Shown: positions 1 to 8,599, counted from the first letter of the stretch. The stretch is 64,000 bases of DNA from Flammeovirga agarivorans (GCF_012641475.1 NZ_JABAIL010000003.1:372001-436000); one strand, 5' to 3'. Program-made: numbers and translations. Notes: generated by a model from the letters alone, not told the origin.

Positions 1-788
1 TTTCTGATCTGTATCGATCTTAGTAAAGATAAGTCGATCATCTCTTGTTTGTCATCATTTGTCACCGAAAAGTTCTGCGTATTGACTGTCATATCCATCG
101 TTCCTCCTAAAATATTTTCAGCACTTCCGGTGTAATTTGGAGAGATGTTGACAAAACTAATATCGCCTAAAGATTTAGGAAGCCCTAGCCCTAAAATTCC
201 TGCCCACATCGAATGTTCGTCCGTTACAGGCATATAGATACAGTGGAAAAACTCTTGACCTTGGTATTCTACAAGGATCGAAATCGCATTTTCTTTGTAA
301 GGGATAGCTCCATGGTCTAGCTTGTAAAAATCGTTGAAGAAAGAGAAAACCACCATTCTGCTAGGCATATTAAATTCCTTAGGAATAAAACTTTGATAGA
401 GTGCTACGTCATCTGTTTCGTAGTACATAAATATTCCATCATTTTCTAAATAACGGTAAGGGATATGTTCAAATAGTGTATCAATGGTAATTGTCTTACT
501 TTTGACATTTGAAGAATGTGCGTTGGAGGCCTCCAATGTTACGGTATAAGTTCCATTATTGGTAAAAGTGATGGAAGGGTGTTCTTCCGTATTTTGTGAT
601 AGAATAGAATCGGAAGTCCATTGGTATTCTGTAGCATGTTGTGATAGATTATTTAAACGGACGACCGCAGTATTATCCATGACCTCCATGGTATAGTCAA
701 AATCAGCAACGGCAATATTCTCCAGAGCCTCCTCTTTACTGCATGAGAAAAGTAGGACGGTGAATAGAAGTAGGATATAGTTTTTCAT
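1..788 (-). CDS. Lipoprotein with PKD domain and acetoacetate-decarboxylase-like domain (C-terminus beyond window)
   Basis: The frame is open from the ATG at 788 to the left edge, so the C-terminus is missing. The N-terminus is a lipoprotein signal with the lipobox Cys at residue 16 (LLFSCSKEE). A PKD-like beta-sandwich follows, recognisable by its YQW start and the GTYTVTLEASN motif. The remainder resembles the product of the next gene upstream and carries PYKE, HCIYMPVT and GLPKSLG. This pattern resembles the acetoacetate decarboxylase fold, in which the Lys after Pro is the Schiff-base residue. The role is unknown; an exported protein with this fold is unlikely to be a metabolic decarboxylase. 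It starts 6 bases after the stop of the gene at 795-1727, so the two are probably co-transcribed. The domain call rests on motifs alone. Confidence 0.6.
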   Translation of the reverse strand, partial: MKNYILLLFTVLLFSCSKEEALENIAVADFDYTMEVMDNTAVVRLNNLSQHATEYQWTSDSILSQNTEEHPSITFTNNGTYTVTLEASNAHSSNVKSKTITIDTLFEHIPYRYLENDGIFMYYETDDVALYQSFIPKEFNMPSRMVVFSFFNDFYKLDHGAIPYKENAISILVEYQGQEFFHCIYMPVTDEHSMWAGILGLGLPKSLGDISFVNISPNYTGSAENILGGTMDMTVNTQNFSVTNDDKQEMIDLSLLRSIQIR

Positions 789-794
789 AATCGT

Positions 795-1727
795 TTATTT
801 CTTACCCAGACGAAAAGGAATTTTATTCAACATATAGTAGCCCCCAAGTATTTTGCTGGGTGTGAGGTTCAGAGGATAATTGCCCTCTACAGTAGAGGTA
901 TCAACATGAATCTCGCTTTTTCCACTAATGATAGTGACTTTATTGGGGTACTTTTGAGCCAATCCGAAAATATCGCCATTTCTCCCTCCACCCATTTCAA
1001 TTACTTCTCCATTGAGGAGATTCATTTTTGGAATCACTGACAATTGATTGATTAGTGCTACTTCGTCTTTACTGACCGAATACTTTTCGGTAGCGATACT
1101 TAATGTCATGGTACATTGGTTTTCGTCTGTGACAGTCCCTTTATAGTCGTTGTTCTCCTTGACAAAATCGATAGTGCCCATCGTTTTAGGAAGGCCCAAA
1201 CGGTGTATGCCTGCTAACATAGATTCTCTGCTGGTTACAGGCATATAGATACAGTGCCATACTTCTTTGCCTTTGTATTGGCCTAACAAAAATACCGAAG
1301 CCTCTTTGTAGGGCTGAGTTGCTGCATCCATCTTATAGAAGTCACAAATAAAAGTATAGACGAGCAAGCGTTCTGGCAAATCAAACGCTGTAGGCAGTAG
1401 CTGTCGATACAATTTTTTTTCTTGAGTTTCGTAGTAGATAAACACCCCTTCACTTTCTAAATACGTATAGCGACTAGTGGTTTGGTTCGTCCCTTTTAAT
1501 TCCTCCAAATCTAGAAATCCATCTTTATTGGTATCCAGATAAGTAAAATTATTGGCGAGGCGTTGGGCATGTTTCGCTTCTTCTTGACTTATTTTATTGT
1601 CATGATTATGATCTAGAAACTGCATCACTCGTTGGGGATCATACGTTGTACTCTTGTTTTGAGCAGTACAATAGTTAGATAGACCAATCCAACTGATAAA
1701 TACTAGAAGTATAGTTACTGTTCTCAT
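795..1727 (-). CDS. Secreted EF-hand protein with acetoacetate-decarboxylase-like domain
   Basis: The protein has 310 residues and a cleavable signal peptide ending near TAQ (residue 23). Two EF-hand loops follow, DHNHDNKISQEE and DTNKDGFLDLEE, both with acidic residues at the calcium-ligating positions. From about residue 88 on it resembles the neighbouring gene at 1-788, sharing YYET, DFYK, PYKE, HCIYMPVT and GLPKTMG. The GLPK segment and the preceding aromatic beta-strand pattern look like the acetoacetate decarboxylase fold; the Lys is kept, but the second Lys of the classic PKK motif is replaced by Thr. It is the first gene of a tandem pair with a 6-base gap. A calcium-dependent secreted binding protein is as plausible as an enzyme. 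Confidence 0.6.
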   Translation of the reverse strand: MRTVTILLVFISWIGLSNYCTAQNKSTTYDPQRVMQFLDHNHDNKISQEEAKHAQRLANNFTYLDTNKDGFLDLEELKGTNQTTSRYTYLESEGVFIYYETQEKKLYRQLLPTAFDLPERLLVYTFICDFYKMDAATQPYKEASVFLLGQYKGKEVWHCIYMPVTSRESMLAGIHRLGLPKTMGTIDFVKENNDYKGTVTDENQCTMTLSIATEKYSVSKDEVALINQLSVIPKMNLLNGEVIEMGGGRNGDIFGLAQKYPNKVTIISGKSEIHVDTSTVEGNYPLNLTPSKILGGYYMLNKIPFRLGKK

Positions 1728-1855
1728 TACCGCTGTTTTTGCTTATTATTTTGATCAAAACTACGGTCTATTTTACTACCTTGAAAGTATTACAACGAAC
1801 TTTCAGTGAATGGAAAGTGATACTCATTGAATGGACAAAATAGTTAGCTCACTGT

Positions 1856-2590
1856 CTAAAAATTTATCTCTTTTAGCCGTTCTAAAACTTTGGAGCGGTA
1901 GGTTTTTCCAATAGGAATTTGTGATTGGTCATGGAGGAAAAGTGTATAATTCTTTCGCTCTTTGACTTTTGATAATGCGACGATATGGCTCCGATGTACT
2001 TGAATAAACAGTGGAGGTAGTTCTTCAGCGATTTTCTTTAAGCTTCCCAGCACAAGGTAACTTTTGTCTTTTGTGATGTACTTAATGTATTCACCCTCTG
2101 CCTGCAAATGAAGCAGCTCGTTAAAGTAAATTTTTACGGTGGATGCCCCTGTTTTTATTTTGATCGCATCATTAGGAATGATTTCCAGTAGTTCAAAGGC
2201 TTTTGCTTTTTCTTCGGTATCGAGTTGTTTCTTCAATTTTTGGATCATCTGCCCGAAGCGTTCTTCAGTGATGGGTTTTAGTAGATAGTCTGCCACATCG
2301 AAATGGTAACTCTCTACAGCATATTCTGCATAAGCAGTCGTAAAAACAATTTTCGGCTGAACACTGTGCTTCTTTAAAAACTCAATTCCCGTTTCTTCCG
2401 GCATCTGTATATCCAAGAAGATAACATCCACCACATCCTCAGATGCTAATACCTCTTTTGCCATTAAAGTATTTTTGCATTTTCCGACCACCTCAAATTC
2501 AGGAAATGACTTTAAATAATCAGCAATTAACTCTCTAGCAAATTGCTCATCATCAATAATCAAACATTTGTATGTTGGGGTGGTTTTCAT
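1856..2590 (-). CDS. LytTR-family two-component response regulator
   Basis: The protein has 244 residues: an N-terminal receiver domain (about 8-125) and a C-terminal LytTR DNA-binding domain (about 140-240). The acidic pocket is IIDDE, the phospho-acceptor is Asp60 in IFLDIQMP, and the conserved Lys lies in DYLLKPI. The LytTR part shows HRSHIVAL and IGKTYRSKV, typical of the family. Such regulators normally pair with a membrane histidine kinase of the LytS/YpdA type, but no kinase gene flanks it here, so it is an orphan within this window. It lies downstream of the TIR-TPR gene on the same strand, with a palindromic element in the gap. Confidence 0.9.
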   Translation of the reverse strand: MKTTPTYKCLIIDDEQFARELIADYLKSFPEFEVVGKCKNTLMAKEVLASEDVVDVIFLDIQMPEETGIEFLKKHSVQPKIVFTTAYAEYAVESYHFDVADYLLKPITEERFGQMIQKLKKQLDTEEKAKAFELLEIIPNDAIKIKTGASTVKIYFNELLHLQAEGEYIKYITKDKSYLVLGSLKKIAEELPPLFIQVHRSHIVALSKVKERKNYTLFLHDQSQIPIGKTYRSKVLERLKEINF

Positions 2591-2613
2591 TTGTGAGGGT
2601 GTGGTTGATTTTT

Positions 2614-2665
2614 ATTAGCGTAATGGCTAATCTGCGTTTTAATGCAGTTTAGGTTATGTTATGTG
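2614..2665 (-). repeat. Palindromic element, copy 2 (downstream of TIR-TPR gene)
   Basis: An imperfect palindrome lies in the gap between the LytTR and TIR-TPR genes. The inner stem is CTAATCTGC paired with GCAGTTTAG, with outer arms TAGCGTAAT and GTTATGTTA. Read on the minus strand it aligns with the element at 4152-4224 read on the plus strand: both begin CACATAAC, contain CTAAACT, and continue through AGATTAGC to a TTA/CTAA end. The copies are therefore inverted and bracket the TIR-TPR gene. A terminator is unlikely because no T-run follows. Confidence 0.6.
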
Positions 2666-2678
2666 TGCATGATATTTT

Positions 2679-4130
2679 TCACGACTCAACAACAGTGTCA
2701 GGTTTGTAGTTTCTTATTTCTTTTCGACCTAATTTAATTGACTTTTCTATTTCCTCCTTTTCACTCTGTCTTAGTTTTATTGCAGTTGCCATTCTATCAT
2801 GAGCAAATTCAGATTCGCTATTAATTGTAAGAGCTTTTTCAAAGTATTCAATGGATTCAGTATAAAACCCTTTATTCTTAAACATATTGCCAATGTTTGA
2901 GACTATCCATTCTTCTTTAGATTCCGTTATTTTTTGTGCCCTTCTCTTTGCTGTCAAGGCTAAATCATAATAATCTAAACTAACGCATACATTACTCAGG
3001 TAACCCCAGTATGTGCTATTTTCTGGATATTCTGTAGTTAAAGATTCAAGAAGGAAAAGTGCTATTTCATTCTCTCCCAATTCGTATGCAATCCTAGAAT
3101 ATTTATATTTTATCAATCTATTGTTAGGGTATTCTTGATAGATAGAGTGAACGATGGATCGAGCTTCAATAAAATCTTTCTCATCCATATAAGAGTTAAC
3201 TAATGTTAGAGCAATGTCTATATCATTTCCGTTATTGATTGATTTCAAATACTCTATACTTTCCTCCGGAGAGGAGGAATTATTGATGCAATCTGCCTTC
3301 AGAAGTTTCAACTTTGTAGAGTTTGGAAATTTTGTGATTGCTTTTTCAGCTAATTTTATTGATTTATCATTGTAATCTTCCCTATACAAAATTTTACATA
3401 CTGCCATGAATGAGTGTTCATTTTCAGAGTAGTCTATAATAATTTTGTCTAATTCTTCGATACCTTTATTCTCATTTTCTTTGAATATGCAGTATGCTAT
3501 CCAAGCTCTATGTTCAATGATTTTTATTTCATCAGTTTGTTCTTTTAAAAGGTTTTCAAGTTTTGTTTTAGCTGCACTAAATTTTTTAGAATCAAAATCA
3601 TGAAACCATTCATTATCTTTAGGAGTATTGCTGTCCTCTTTTTCTGATGACTTACCCTCTTCCTCAGTTTCTTTTCGTTTTCCCAGCTTAGATATTTTTT
3701 GTCGGACTTGATTACAGAATGCTCCTGTGCCTGCCTGTAAACTTTTGTCATCTCTGTCGTTCTCGTAATTGCCGGGTGTAATACCCAATAGATCAGTAGG
3801 TAAGTGTAAATCTTGGTTCATTGGCTTCACAAAGAAGACTCTTTCGCGTCCCAATTTCCCAACAAATAACCCATATTCAAGAATCACATTGTCTCTTACA
3901 ACACTGAATTCATCTTTTCGAATTTTGGTTACATCATCTGGACTAAATATGAAAATTCCATAGTCCGATTTGTCAAGTGCTTCTTCTAGAGATTCTATTG
4001 TTGTTGATGAAAGTTCGAAAACACCCTGGTCCCATACTGTTACTTCTGCACTATGTATTAAGTTTTGTTGAATGGCATATGCAACACTTAGTCCCTCTAC
4101 AGAAGAGCCTATGAATATTTTTGGCTTCAT
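2679..4130 (-). CDS. TIR-like (CAP12/Pycsar effector type) protein with TPR repeats
   Basis: The protein has 483 residues. Residues 1-125 match the predicted nucleotide-binding TIR-like family now named after the CBASS Cap12 and Pycsar effectors: KIFIGSS at 4-10, RDNVILE at 79-85, GKLGRERVFF at 91-100, and the PTDLLG segment near 111. Glu85 is at the position of the catalytic glutamate of TIR NAD-degrading enzymes. A charged linker (150-175) leads into TPR-like helical repeats up to about residue 470. In known systems such TIR domains cleave NAD+ once a sensor is triggered; TPR repeats often recognise a partner or phage protein. No CD-NTase or nucleotide cyclase gene is next to it, so it may be a stand-alone sensor-effector. 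Biological role not proven. Confidence 0.8.
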   Translation of the reverse strand: MKPKIFIGSSVEGLSVAYAIQQNLIHSAEVTVWDQGVFELSSTTIESLEEALDKSDYGIFIFSPDDVTKIRKDEFSVVRDNVILEYGLFVGKLGRERVFFVKPMNQDLHLPTDLLGITPGNYENDRDDKSLQAGTGAFCNQVRQKISKLGKRKETEEEGKSSEKEDSNTPKDNEWFHDFDSKKFSAAKTKLENLLKEQTDEIKIIEHRAWIAYCIFKENENKGIEELDKIIIDYSENEHSFMAVCKILYREDYNDKSIKLAEKAITKFPNSTKLKLLKADCINNSSSPEESIEYLKSINNGNDIDIALTLVNSYMDEKDFIEARSIVHSIYQEYPNNRLIKYKYSRIAYELGENEIALFLLESLTTEYPENSTYWGYLSNVCVSLDYYDLALTAKRRAQKITESKEEWIVSNIGNMFKNKGFYTESIEYFEKALTINSESEFAHDRMATAIKLRQSEKEEIEKSIKLGRKEIRNYKPDTVVES

Positions 4131-4151
4131 TTTTTTCGTTTATTTTATTTA

Positions 4152-4224
4152 CACATAACGTGAATGCTAAACTACGACCAGCGGGTGCGTCACCCGGTGG
4201 ATGGAGATTAGCTATTGTTAGCAT
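4152..4224 (+). repeat. Palindromic element, copy 1 (upstream of TIR-TPR gene)
   Basis: This is an imperfect palindrome. The outer arms are ATGCTAA (4164-4170) and TTAGCAT (4218-4224). The inner arms are CCAGCGGGTG (4178-4187) and CACCCGGTGG (4191-4200), with a 3-base loop. It overlaps the stop codon of the membrane-protein gene at 4208-4681 and fills the gap before the TIR-TPR start. Its local GC content is far above the surroundings. It resembles integron attC sites in being a palindrome that overlaps a stop codon, but the RYYYAAC/GTTRRRY core boxes do not fit well. Its inverted partner is at 2614-2665. Confidence 0.65.
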
Positions 4225-4681
4225 CAGTTTTTAAGTCCTTATCAACTGAATTTTCAATATTTTCTTTCTCTTTTCCAAAATCATTAAACCACGATTTTAT
4301 TTGACTTTCACCCATTAGGAAAAGCGTGATTATTAAAAAAGTAAAGATGAATGAACCTACGATACTTGAAAGAGTTGACATTCCAAATTCTTTCCATCCA
4401 TTTGCTGTTCTAACTTTTTTTATGGCATTATCAGTATATTGTTTTAATTCATCTGCTGATAAATTAATATTTGTTGATAACGTCATGTCGCTTAATAATG
4501 TATTATTGAACCCAATAATAGTATCTGCTGAAGGTTCATTATTGTTATTGTTTGATTTATAGTCATCAACTAACATGAAGTAATCTTCATGGTATTTGTG
4601 AAACAGAATTCTCTCTTGAAGTTTTGATAATTTCCTTTGAGCAGAGAATTCTTTAATTCTATTAAATGCTTCTCTATTCAT
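4208..4681 (-). CDS. Small single-pass membrane protein, unknown function
   Basis: The protein has 157 residues. A charged helical N-terminus (1-50) includes an Asn run. One strong membrane segment lies near residues 107-129 (SIVGSFIFTFLIITLFLM) and is followed by an acidic tail. I do not recognise the family. Its start overlaps the end of the gene at 4674-5123 by 8 bases, so the two are translationally coupled. The TIR-TPR gene follows 77 bases later on the same strand. The context suggests these are partners of the TIR-TPR protein or a neighbouring cassette, but nothing in the sequence proves this. Confidence 0.7.
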   Translation of the reverse strand: MNREAFNRIKEFSAQRKLSKLQERILFHKYHEDYFMLVDDYKSNNNNNEPSADTIIGFNNTLLSDMTLSTNINLSADELKQYTDNAIKKVRTANGWKEFGMSTLSSIVGSFIFTFLIITLFLMGESQIKSWFNDFGKEKENIENSVDKDLKTDANNS

Positions 4682-5123
4682 AATAATTCTGTGATTTATC
4701 GTTTTTGTTAATTCTATTCACCAATTTTTCGTATTCTATAAATAGATACGGGTTACCACTTTTTTCTCTTCGTATAAGAATGAAGAATTTGAATTCTTTA
4801 AAAAAGTGAATCATGTATTTACCATAATATTCGAGTATAACTTCTTCATCATATACTTTCGTTTTTATTGAAATAGACATTTTTTCAAAAACACTCAGAA
4901 TTTCTAAAATTCGACTATCCTCGTCATCTAGCAATCCGTTTCTCTTGTCGATAATCACTTTTTCGTAATTTATTTTATCGGAGAAGAAGAAGTTAACAGT
5001 TTCTTTCTTTTTAAGTTCTTTTTCTTTTTTACGAGAACTTAATATATAGTAATAAGCGGTTGTGATGATAATTATCATAAACATTATTCTTATTACTATT
5101 TCCATTGATTCATATAGTAACAT
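4674..5123 (-). CDS. Membrane-anchored DUF4760-like protein
   Basis: The protein has 149 residues with an N-terminal membrane helix (about 8-28), a basic KKEKELKKK stretch, and a soluble helical domain. The pattern ILEILSVFEKMSISIK, then YDEEVILEYYG, then a stretch ending FIEYEKLVNRI resembles DUF4760, a family of small membrane proteins of unknown function; I assign this from memory of the motif. The first codons (MLLYESMEI) offer an alternative start at residue 7. It overlaps the next gene by 8 bases and is the first gene of the run that leads into the TIR-TPR gene. Confidence 0.65.
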   Translation of the reverse strand: MLLYESMEIVIRIMFMIIIITTAYYYILSSRKKEKELKKKETVNFFFSDKINYEKVIIDKRNGLLDDEDSRILEILSVFEKMSISIKTKVYDEEVILEYYGKYMIHFFKEFKFFILIRREKSGNPYLFIEYEKLVNRINKNDKSQNYYE

Positions 5124-5218
5124 ATAGTTTTAATTTTAATTGATGCTAACATTATGTAAATACTATGGTATATTATTATACATTATTAAACCATGGTATT
5201 TCTACATTATTAAACAGT

Positions 5219-5335
5219 CTTCGACCTCCAAAAAATCAGTTTGCTTTATTGATTTTAGTTTCTGTTTGTTAGATAGTTGAAGTACACACTGTTAATTTAT
5301 ATATTAATGTAATACAAAACAAGAGACATCATTTT
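5219..5335. repeat. Intergenic repeat, copy A
   Basis: This lies in the 302-base gap 5124-5425. It contains TCAGTTTGCTTTATTGATTT, then TTAGATAGTTGAAG, then AATGTAATACAAAACAAGA. The same blocks in the same order recur near 8600, 9815 (partial) and 11440. All copies lie upstream of minus-strand transcription units. The same gap also holds a separate hairpin at 5158-5203 (AAATACTATGGT pairing with ACCATGGTATTT with one mismatch). No coding sequence is seen in the gap. Confidence 0.6.
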
Positions 5336-5425
5336 TAAGCGTGAAGTTAATTGTTATTAACGTTTAATATATAAAACGTAGTACCCACATGGTATTACAA
5401 TTTCAAGTATAGGGTTAGATGTCTT

Positions 5426-6475
5426 TTACTCTTCAATAAATTCAAAAGAATCAAAGAAACTATTCATCGATTTATTATCATCATTATTTGGAATGGTCAT
5501 CACTTGAAGTGCTATTTGAGAATTACCTTTAAGAAAGACTTTTTGTTTGATCACTATTTGTCCATCTCTAAAGCTTTCCTTCATTTCAATTCCAGAAATT
5601 CCGTTTTCAGATACTTTATTTTTACTAATTAAAGTTGTTTGTCTTCCGTTTAAGGCCCTTTGAATAACATTTGAGTAATAATCATCTAAGTCAAAATTAT
5701 CCGTAAGAGTGATATCTTCTGGATATTTAATTATCATGACCATATAAATTAAATTATCATCGTTGACCAATTTTGGTTGATAACATTCCACAACTACTTT
5801 TGCATTCCCATATTCAGTAGGAGTTTCCATCTCTCTGATTTCAGTTTCCTTAGGGAATTTGATTTTATATATTTTGTCTACACCCTCAGATGAAGTTTGA
5901 GTATTAGGATTAGGAGTTGTATCAATTAGTTTAAATGAATCAAAGAACTTATTAATACTTAAATTAAAGTTCTTTTCACCTTCTGTATTTACAATAAGTA
6001 TATACATCCTATTGTTGACCATAAAGAATCTAACTCTTGAAAACTTATTTGTTTTAATATCCTGCCATCTATATTCTCTACCTATATACCCTAAAATATT
6101 GTGATTAAATGTCCCTATAAGTTGAATATTATCTGAATTCACATTGGTCATTTGAGAACCATAAAATAAAGCATAAACACTTTCAGTACTTAGAGTGTCT
6201 GTAAATGCTTGAGGGTAATCTAGGTAATACACATCATATGATAGATTATCGTCATCTTCTGATTCAGCTTTAAATGAATATGTCGTTATTTCTCCATATT
6301 CAGTAACACCAGACTGTTCCGAGACTTCTGGTTCGATCGGAAAAGAAATCTTGAATTTACCTTTCTCATCTTTGAAATCAACTTTACTATTTTGAGCTTG
6401 ACTGAGTGAGGTAAAAAATACTAGCCAAGCTGTAAATAGTAAGTATGTGTTTGTTGTCATTTTTTTAATTGTCAC
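5426..6475 (-). CDS. Secreted protein with two tandem copies of an unknown domain
   Basis: The protein has 349 residues with a signal peptide ending near SQAQ (residue 28). Two halves of about 150 residues look like tandem copies. The first runs from FKISFPIEPEV to NKFFDSFKLID, the second from YKIKFPKETEI to NSFFDSFEFIEE. Each has a YGE or YGN motif, a middle block with the YP pair (LDYPQ and IKYPED), and the FFDSF ending. I do not recognise the family; a periplasmic or surface binding role is possible. The start was kept because the first Met is followed at once by a positively charged signal-peptide n-region (MTIKKMTT). It is the last gene of a three-gene minus-strand group (6563-7336 and 7441-8373 upstream). 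Confidence 0.7.
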   Translation of the reverse strand: MTIKKMTTNTYLLFTAWLVFFTSLSQAQNSKVDFKDEKGKFKISFPIEPEVSEQSGVTEYGEITTYSFKAESEDDDNLSYDVYYLDYPQAFTDTLSTESVYALFYGSQMTNVNSDNIQLIGTFNHNILGYIGREYRWQDIKTNKFSRVRFFMVNNRMYILIVNTEGEKNFNLSINKFFDSFKLIDTTPNPNTQTSSEGVDKIYKIKFPKETEIREMETPTEYGNAKVVVECYQPKLVNDDNLIYMVMIIKYPEDITLTDNFDLDDYYSNVIQRALNGRQTTLISKNKVSENGISGIEMKESFRDGQIVIKQKVFLKGNSQIALQVMTIPNNDDNKSMNSFFDSFEFIEE

Positions 6476-6562
6476 AATCTTAAAAAATTCAATTTGCAGA
6501 AGAGTTGATTAGAAGTAATTTTCAATTAATATTTCCAATATCAATTTAGTTCTTTTATATTC

Positions 6563-7336
6563 TTACAGGTTAATACTTAGTTCACTTATAATTGACTCCA
6601 TTCCTGATATGTATGTTCTATCTTCTAGAAATACTTCTTCAAAAATAGTCTTTGCCTTATCAATTTTACCAGATTTGTAGTATGCTAATCCTAATGCAAA
6701 TTTTGAGTCTAAATCAGTTCCAAACTCATCTAGAATATTTTTAAATATCATTTCAGCTTCATTATACATTTCTAATTCATAATATGTTTTTCCGAGAACA
6801 AATTTTGTTATACTATCATCATATATTTCGTTCGCTTTTTTATTATGATACAATGCCTTTTTAAGGTTTTGATATTCTATTCCATAGGTACCTAAAAATA
6901 TCAATCCAATATAATTATTTGCTTCAAGCTTATTTGGGTTAAGCTTGATAGCTTTCTCTAAATTAATAATTGCACTATCTATATTATTCTTATATAAGAA
7001 AAGTTCTCCTTTGAGTTCGTAATAATGATAAGATTCCGTATTACAATAACTAATAGCTTTTGTTTTATAATACTGTGCAGAATCCATATAGTGAAGAGCT
7101 TCAAAAGCTAAACCAATGTTTCTATTGTACATTGATAACTGTTCAAACGTACTTGATGTATCTTTCAAAGCATTTTTAAATTCAATAATGGCTTTGCTAT
7201 ATTCGCTTGAATTTAAGTGCGTGAGTCCTTTGTCATTATAAGAGTTTCCTAAATTTATTACATTTTCAGTTGTACTAATAAAATATATATAGGATAATAA
7301 AATGATGAATATCGAGAAGAAAATTACCTTTCTCAT
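6563..7336 (-). CDS. TPR-repeat protein with N-terminal membrane anchor
   Basis: The protein has 257 residues. A hydrophobic N-terminal segment (5-20) is followed by about five tetratricopeptide repeats; visible units include AIIEFKNALKDTSS, AIINLEKAIKLNPN, AEMIFKNILDEFG and AKTIFEEVFLEDR. It is probably exported and membrane-anchored, with the repeats in the periplasm as a scaffold for protein contacts. It lies between a duplicated-domain secreted protein and a multi-pass membrane protein on the same strand, with gaps of about 90-100 bases. Function unknown. Confidence 0.75.
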   Translation of the reverse strand: MRKVIFFSIFIILLSYIYFISTTENVINLGNSYNDKGLTHLNSSEYSKAIIEFKNALKDTSSTFEQLSMYNRNIGLAFEALHYMDSAQYYKTKAISYCNTESYHYYELKGELFLYKNNIDSAIINLEKAIKLNPNKLEANNYIGLIFLGTYGIEYQNLKKALYHNKKANEIYDDSITKFVLGKTYYELEMYNEAEMIFKNILDEFGTDLDSKFALGLAYYKSGKIDKAKTIFEEVFLEDRTYISGMESIISELSINL

Positions 7337-7440
7337 ATTGTGTTTTTGTAGTTTAATTTCTATTGATGGTGAATTTTATGATAAATTAGGATCTTGACTA
7401 ATGCGATGTGCTATACACATTATTATCAGTCACAAATCAA

Positions 7441-8373
7441 TTAGGGTTTATTGTACTCAATTACAACTTTTAGAATCGCCGCAATAAGAGTTAATGTAAC
7501 CCCAATTAGTGTAAAAGGTTTGATATTTTCTTCCTCATCATCTGTGACTCTGTTGATATATCTCAATACAATTGATTTTGTCATAGAAATCAATACTTTG
7601 ATTATGTAAACCAATGATAAGAAGGTTAAGAATAGAAGAGTTGGAATAAATGTTGAAACAGAATAAATGATATAACTAAATGGTATCCAAACCTTTTCCA
7701 ATGATAAGACTTCATCAAATTGAAATTTGAAAACAGTATTGAATATCGATTTAATATGAAATTTTGTAACATCAAAAATATTTGGGTAAATAACATCTAT
7801 TCCAATCCTTAAACTATCAAAGTATAAGGAAAAATAAAAGACAATATCTAGTAGTATAAGGGAAAGAATAAACGCACATGCTAAATCTTTTAGAATTATC
7901 AATATAAATTTTAAATATCCAGAATCTCCAAGAGTTCTAATATGAAATCGTGATATAGATAAAGATGTAATGTCAAAGGTGGCATTTGCAATTACTGCGA
8001 TTAGAAAATAAGGGACAAAAAAGCCCGCTTCAAAAATATAATTCTCATTTTTTAAAAATTGAGAATTAACTACTCTATCGATAGATGAACCAATTAAATA
8101 AGAAGTAATCGTTAAGATAACACTTGAAATTAGAGCATAGGACCCGAAACCATATTTTTTTATGCCAAAAATTTTCAATTCATCAAGCTTTGATGAAACT
8201 TTTTTTGCTAAATGCTTGTGAATGTGAGGCACTTTAACGTCATCAATTTTGATAAATGACTCAACAAGAAAGTGATAAAGTTTTTTTTTCTCATTCTTTA
8301 GTAGCCAACTATCAAAGCATATAAAGATTCCATTTAAAGCTAGTAAAATTAATACAAAAGCTGATAATTCCAC
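7441..8373 (-). CDS. Multi-pass membrane protein, unknown function
   Basis: The protein has 310 residues with about six hydrophobic segments: near 3-20, 80-100, 115-135, 155-180, 230-260 and 285-305. The loop between the first and second segments is charged (IDDVKVPHIHKHLAKKV). I see no motif of a known transporter or enzyme. It is the first gene of a three-gene minus-strand group and is preceded by the intergenic repeat at 8600-8661. Confidence 0.7.
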   Translation of the reverse strand: MELSAFVLILLALNGIFICFDSWLLKNEKKKLYHFLVESFIKIDDVKVPHIHKHLAKKVSSKLDELKIFGIKKYGFGSYALISSVILTITSYLIGSSIDRVVNSQFLKNENYIFEAGFFVPYFLIAVIANATFDITSLSISRFHIRTLGDSGYLKFILIILKDLACAFILSLILLDIVFYFSLYFDSLRIGIDVIYPNIFDVTKFHIKSIFNTVFKFQFDEVLSLEKVWIPFSYIIYSVSTFIPTLLFLTFLSLVYIIKVLISMTKSIVLRYINRVTDDEEENIKPFTLIGVTLTLIAAILKVVIEYNKP

Positions 8374-8599
8374 ATTTTAGATTTTTAATTAAAAAATATT
8401 TAATAACAATTTTGTTATGTTTTAATGACCGTTGTAATCGAAGATGTATTCTAAATTATATCAAATAAAAATAGATAGTTTCCCTTTAAGTAAAATTATC
8501 AAATATTTCTCAGTACTGATTACAGCTATATAAAATAGATCCTTGCGCTTTTCGATACCTCTCTTTTTATTTTATTATATTCTTAACGTCTTAGATCAA

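Noticed and set aside
2679-4130. Complete CBASS or Pycsar system
   Set aside because: The TIR-like effector domain is present, but no CD-NTase or cyclase gene lies nearby.
2614-4224. Integron gene cassette with attC sites around the TIR-TPR gene
   Set aside because: The palindromes lack good RYYYAAC and GTTRRRY boxes, are in inverted instead of direct orientation, and no integron integrase is visible. The palindromes are kept as elements of unknown type.
5158-5203. Terminator or operator hairpin with ATGGT arms
   Set aside because: It has one mismatch, a long loop and no T-run, and similar CCATGGT words occur elsewhere in AT-rich sequence; support is too weak for its own entry.
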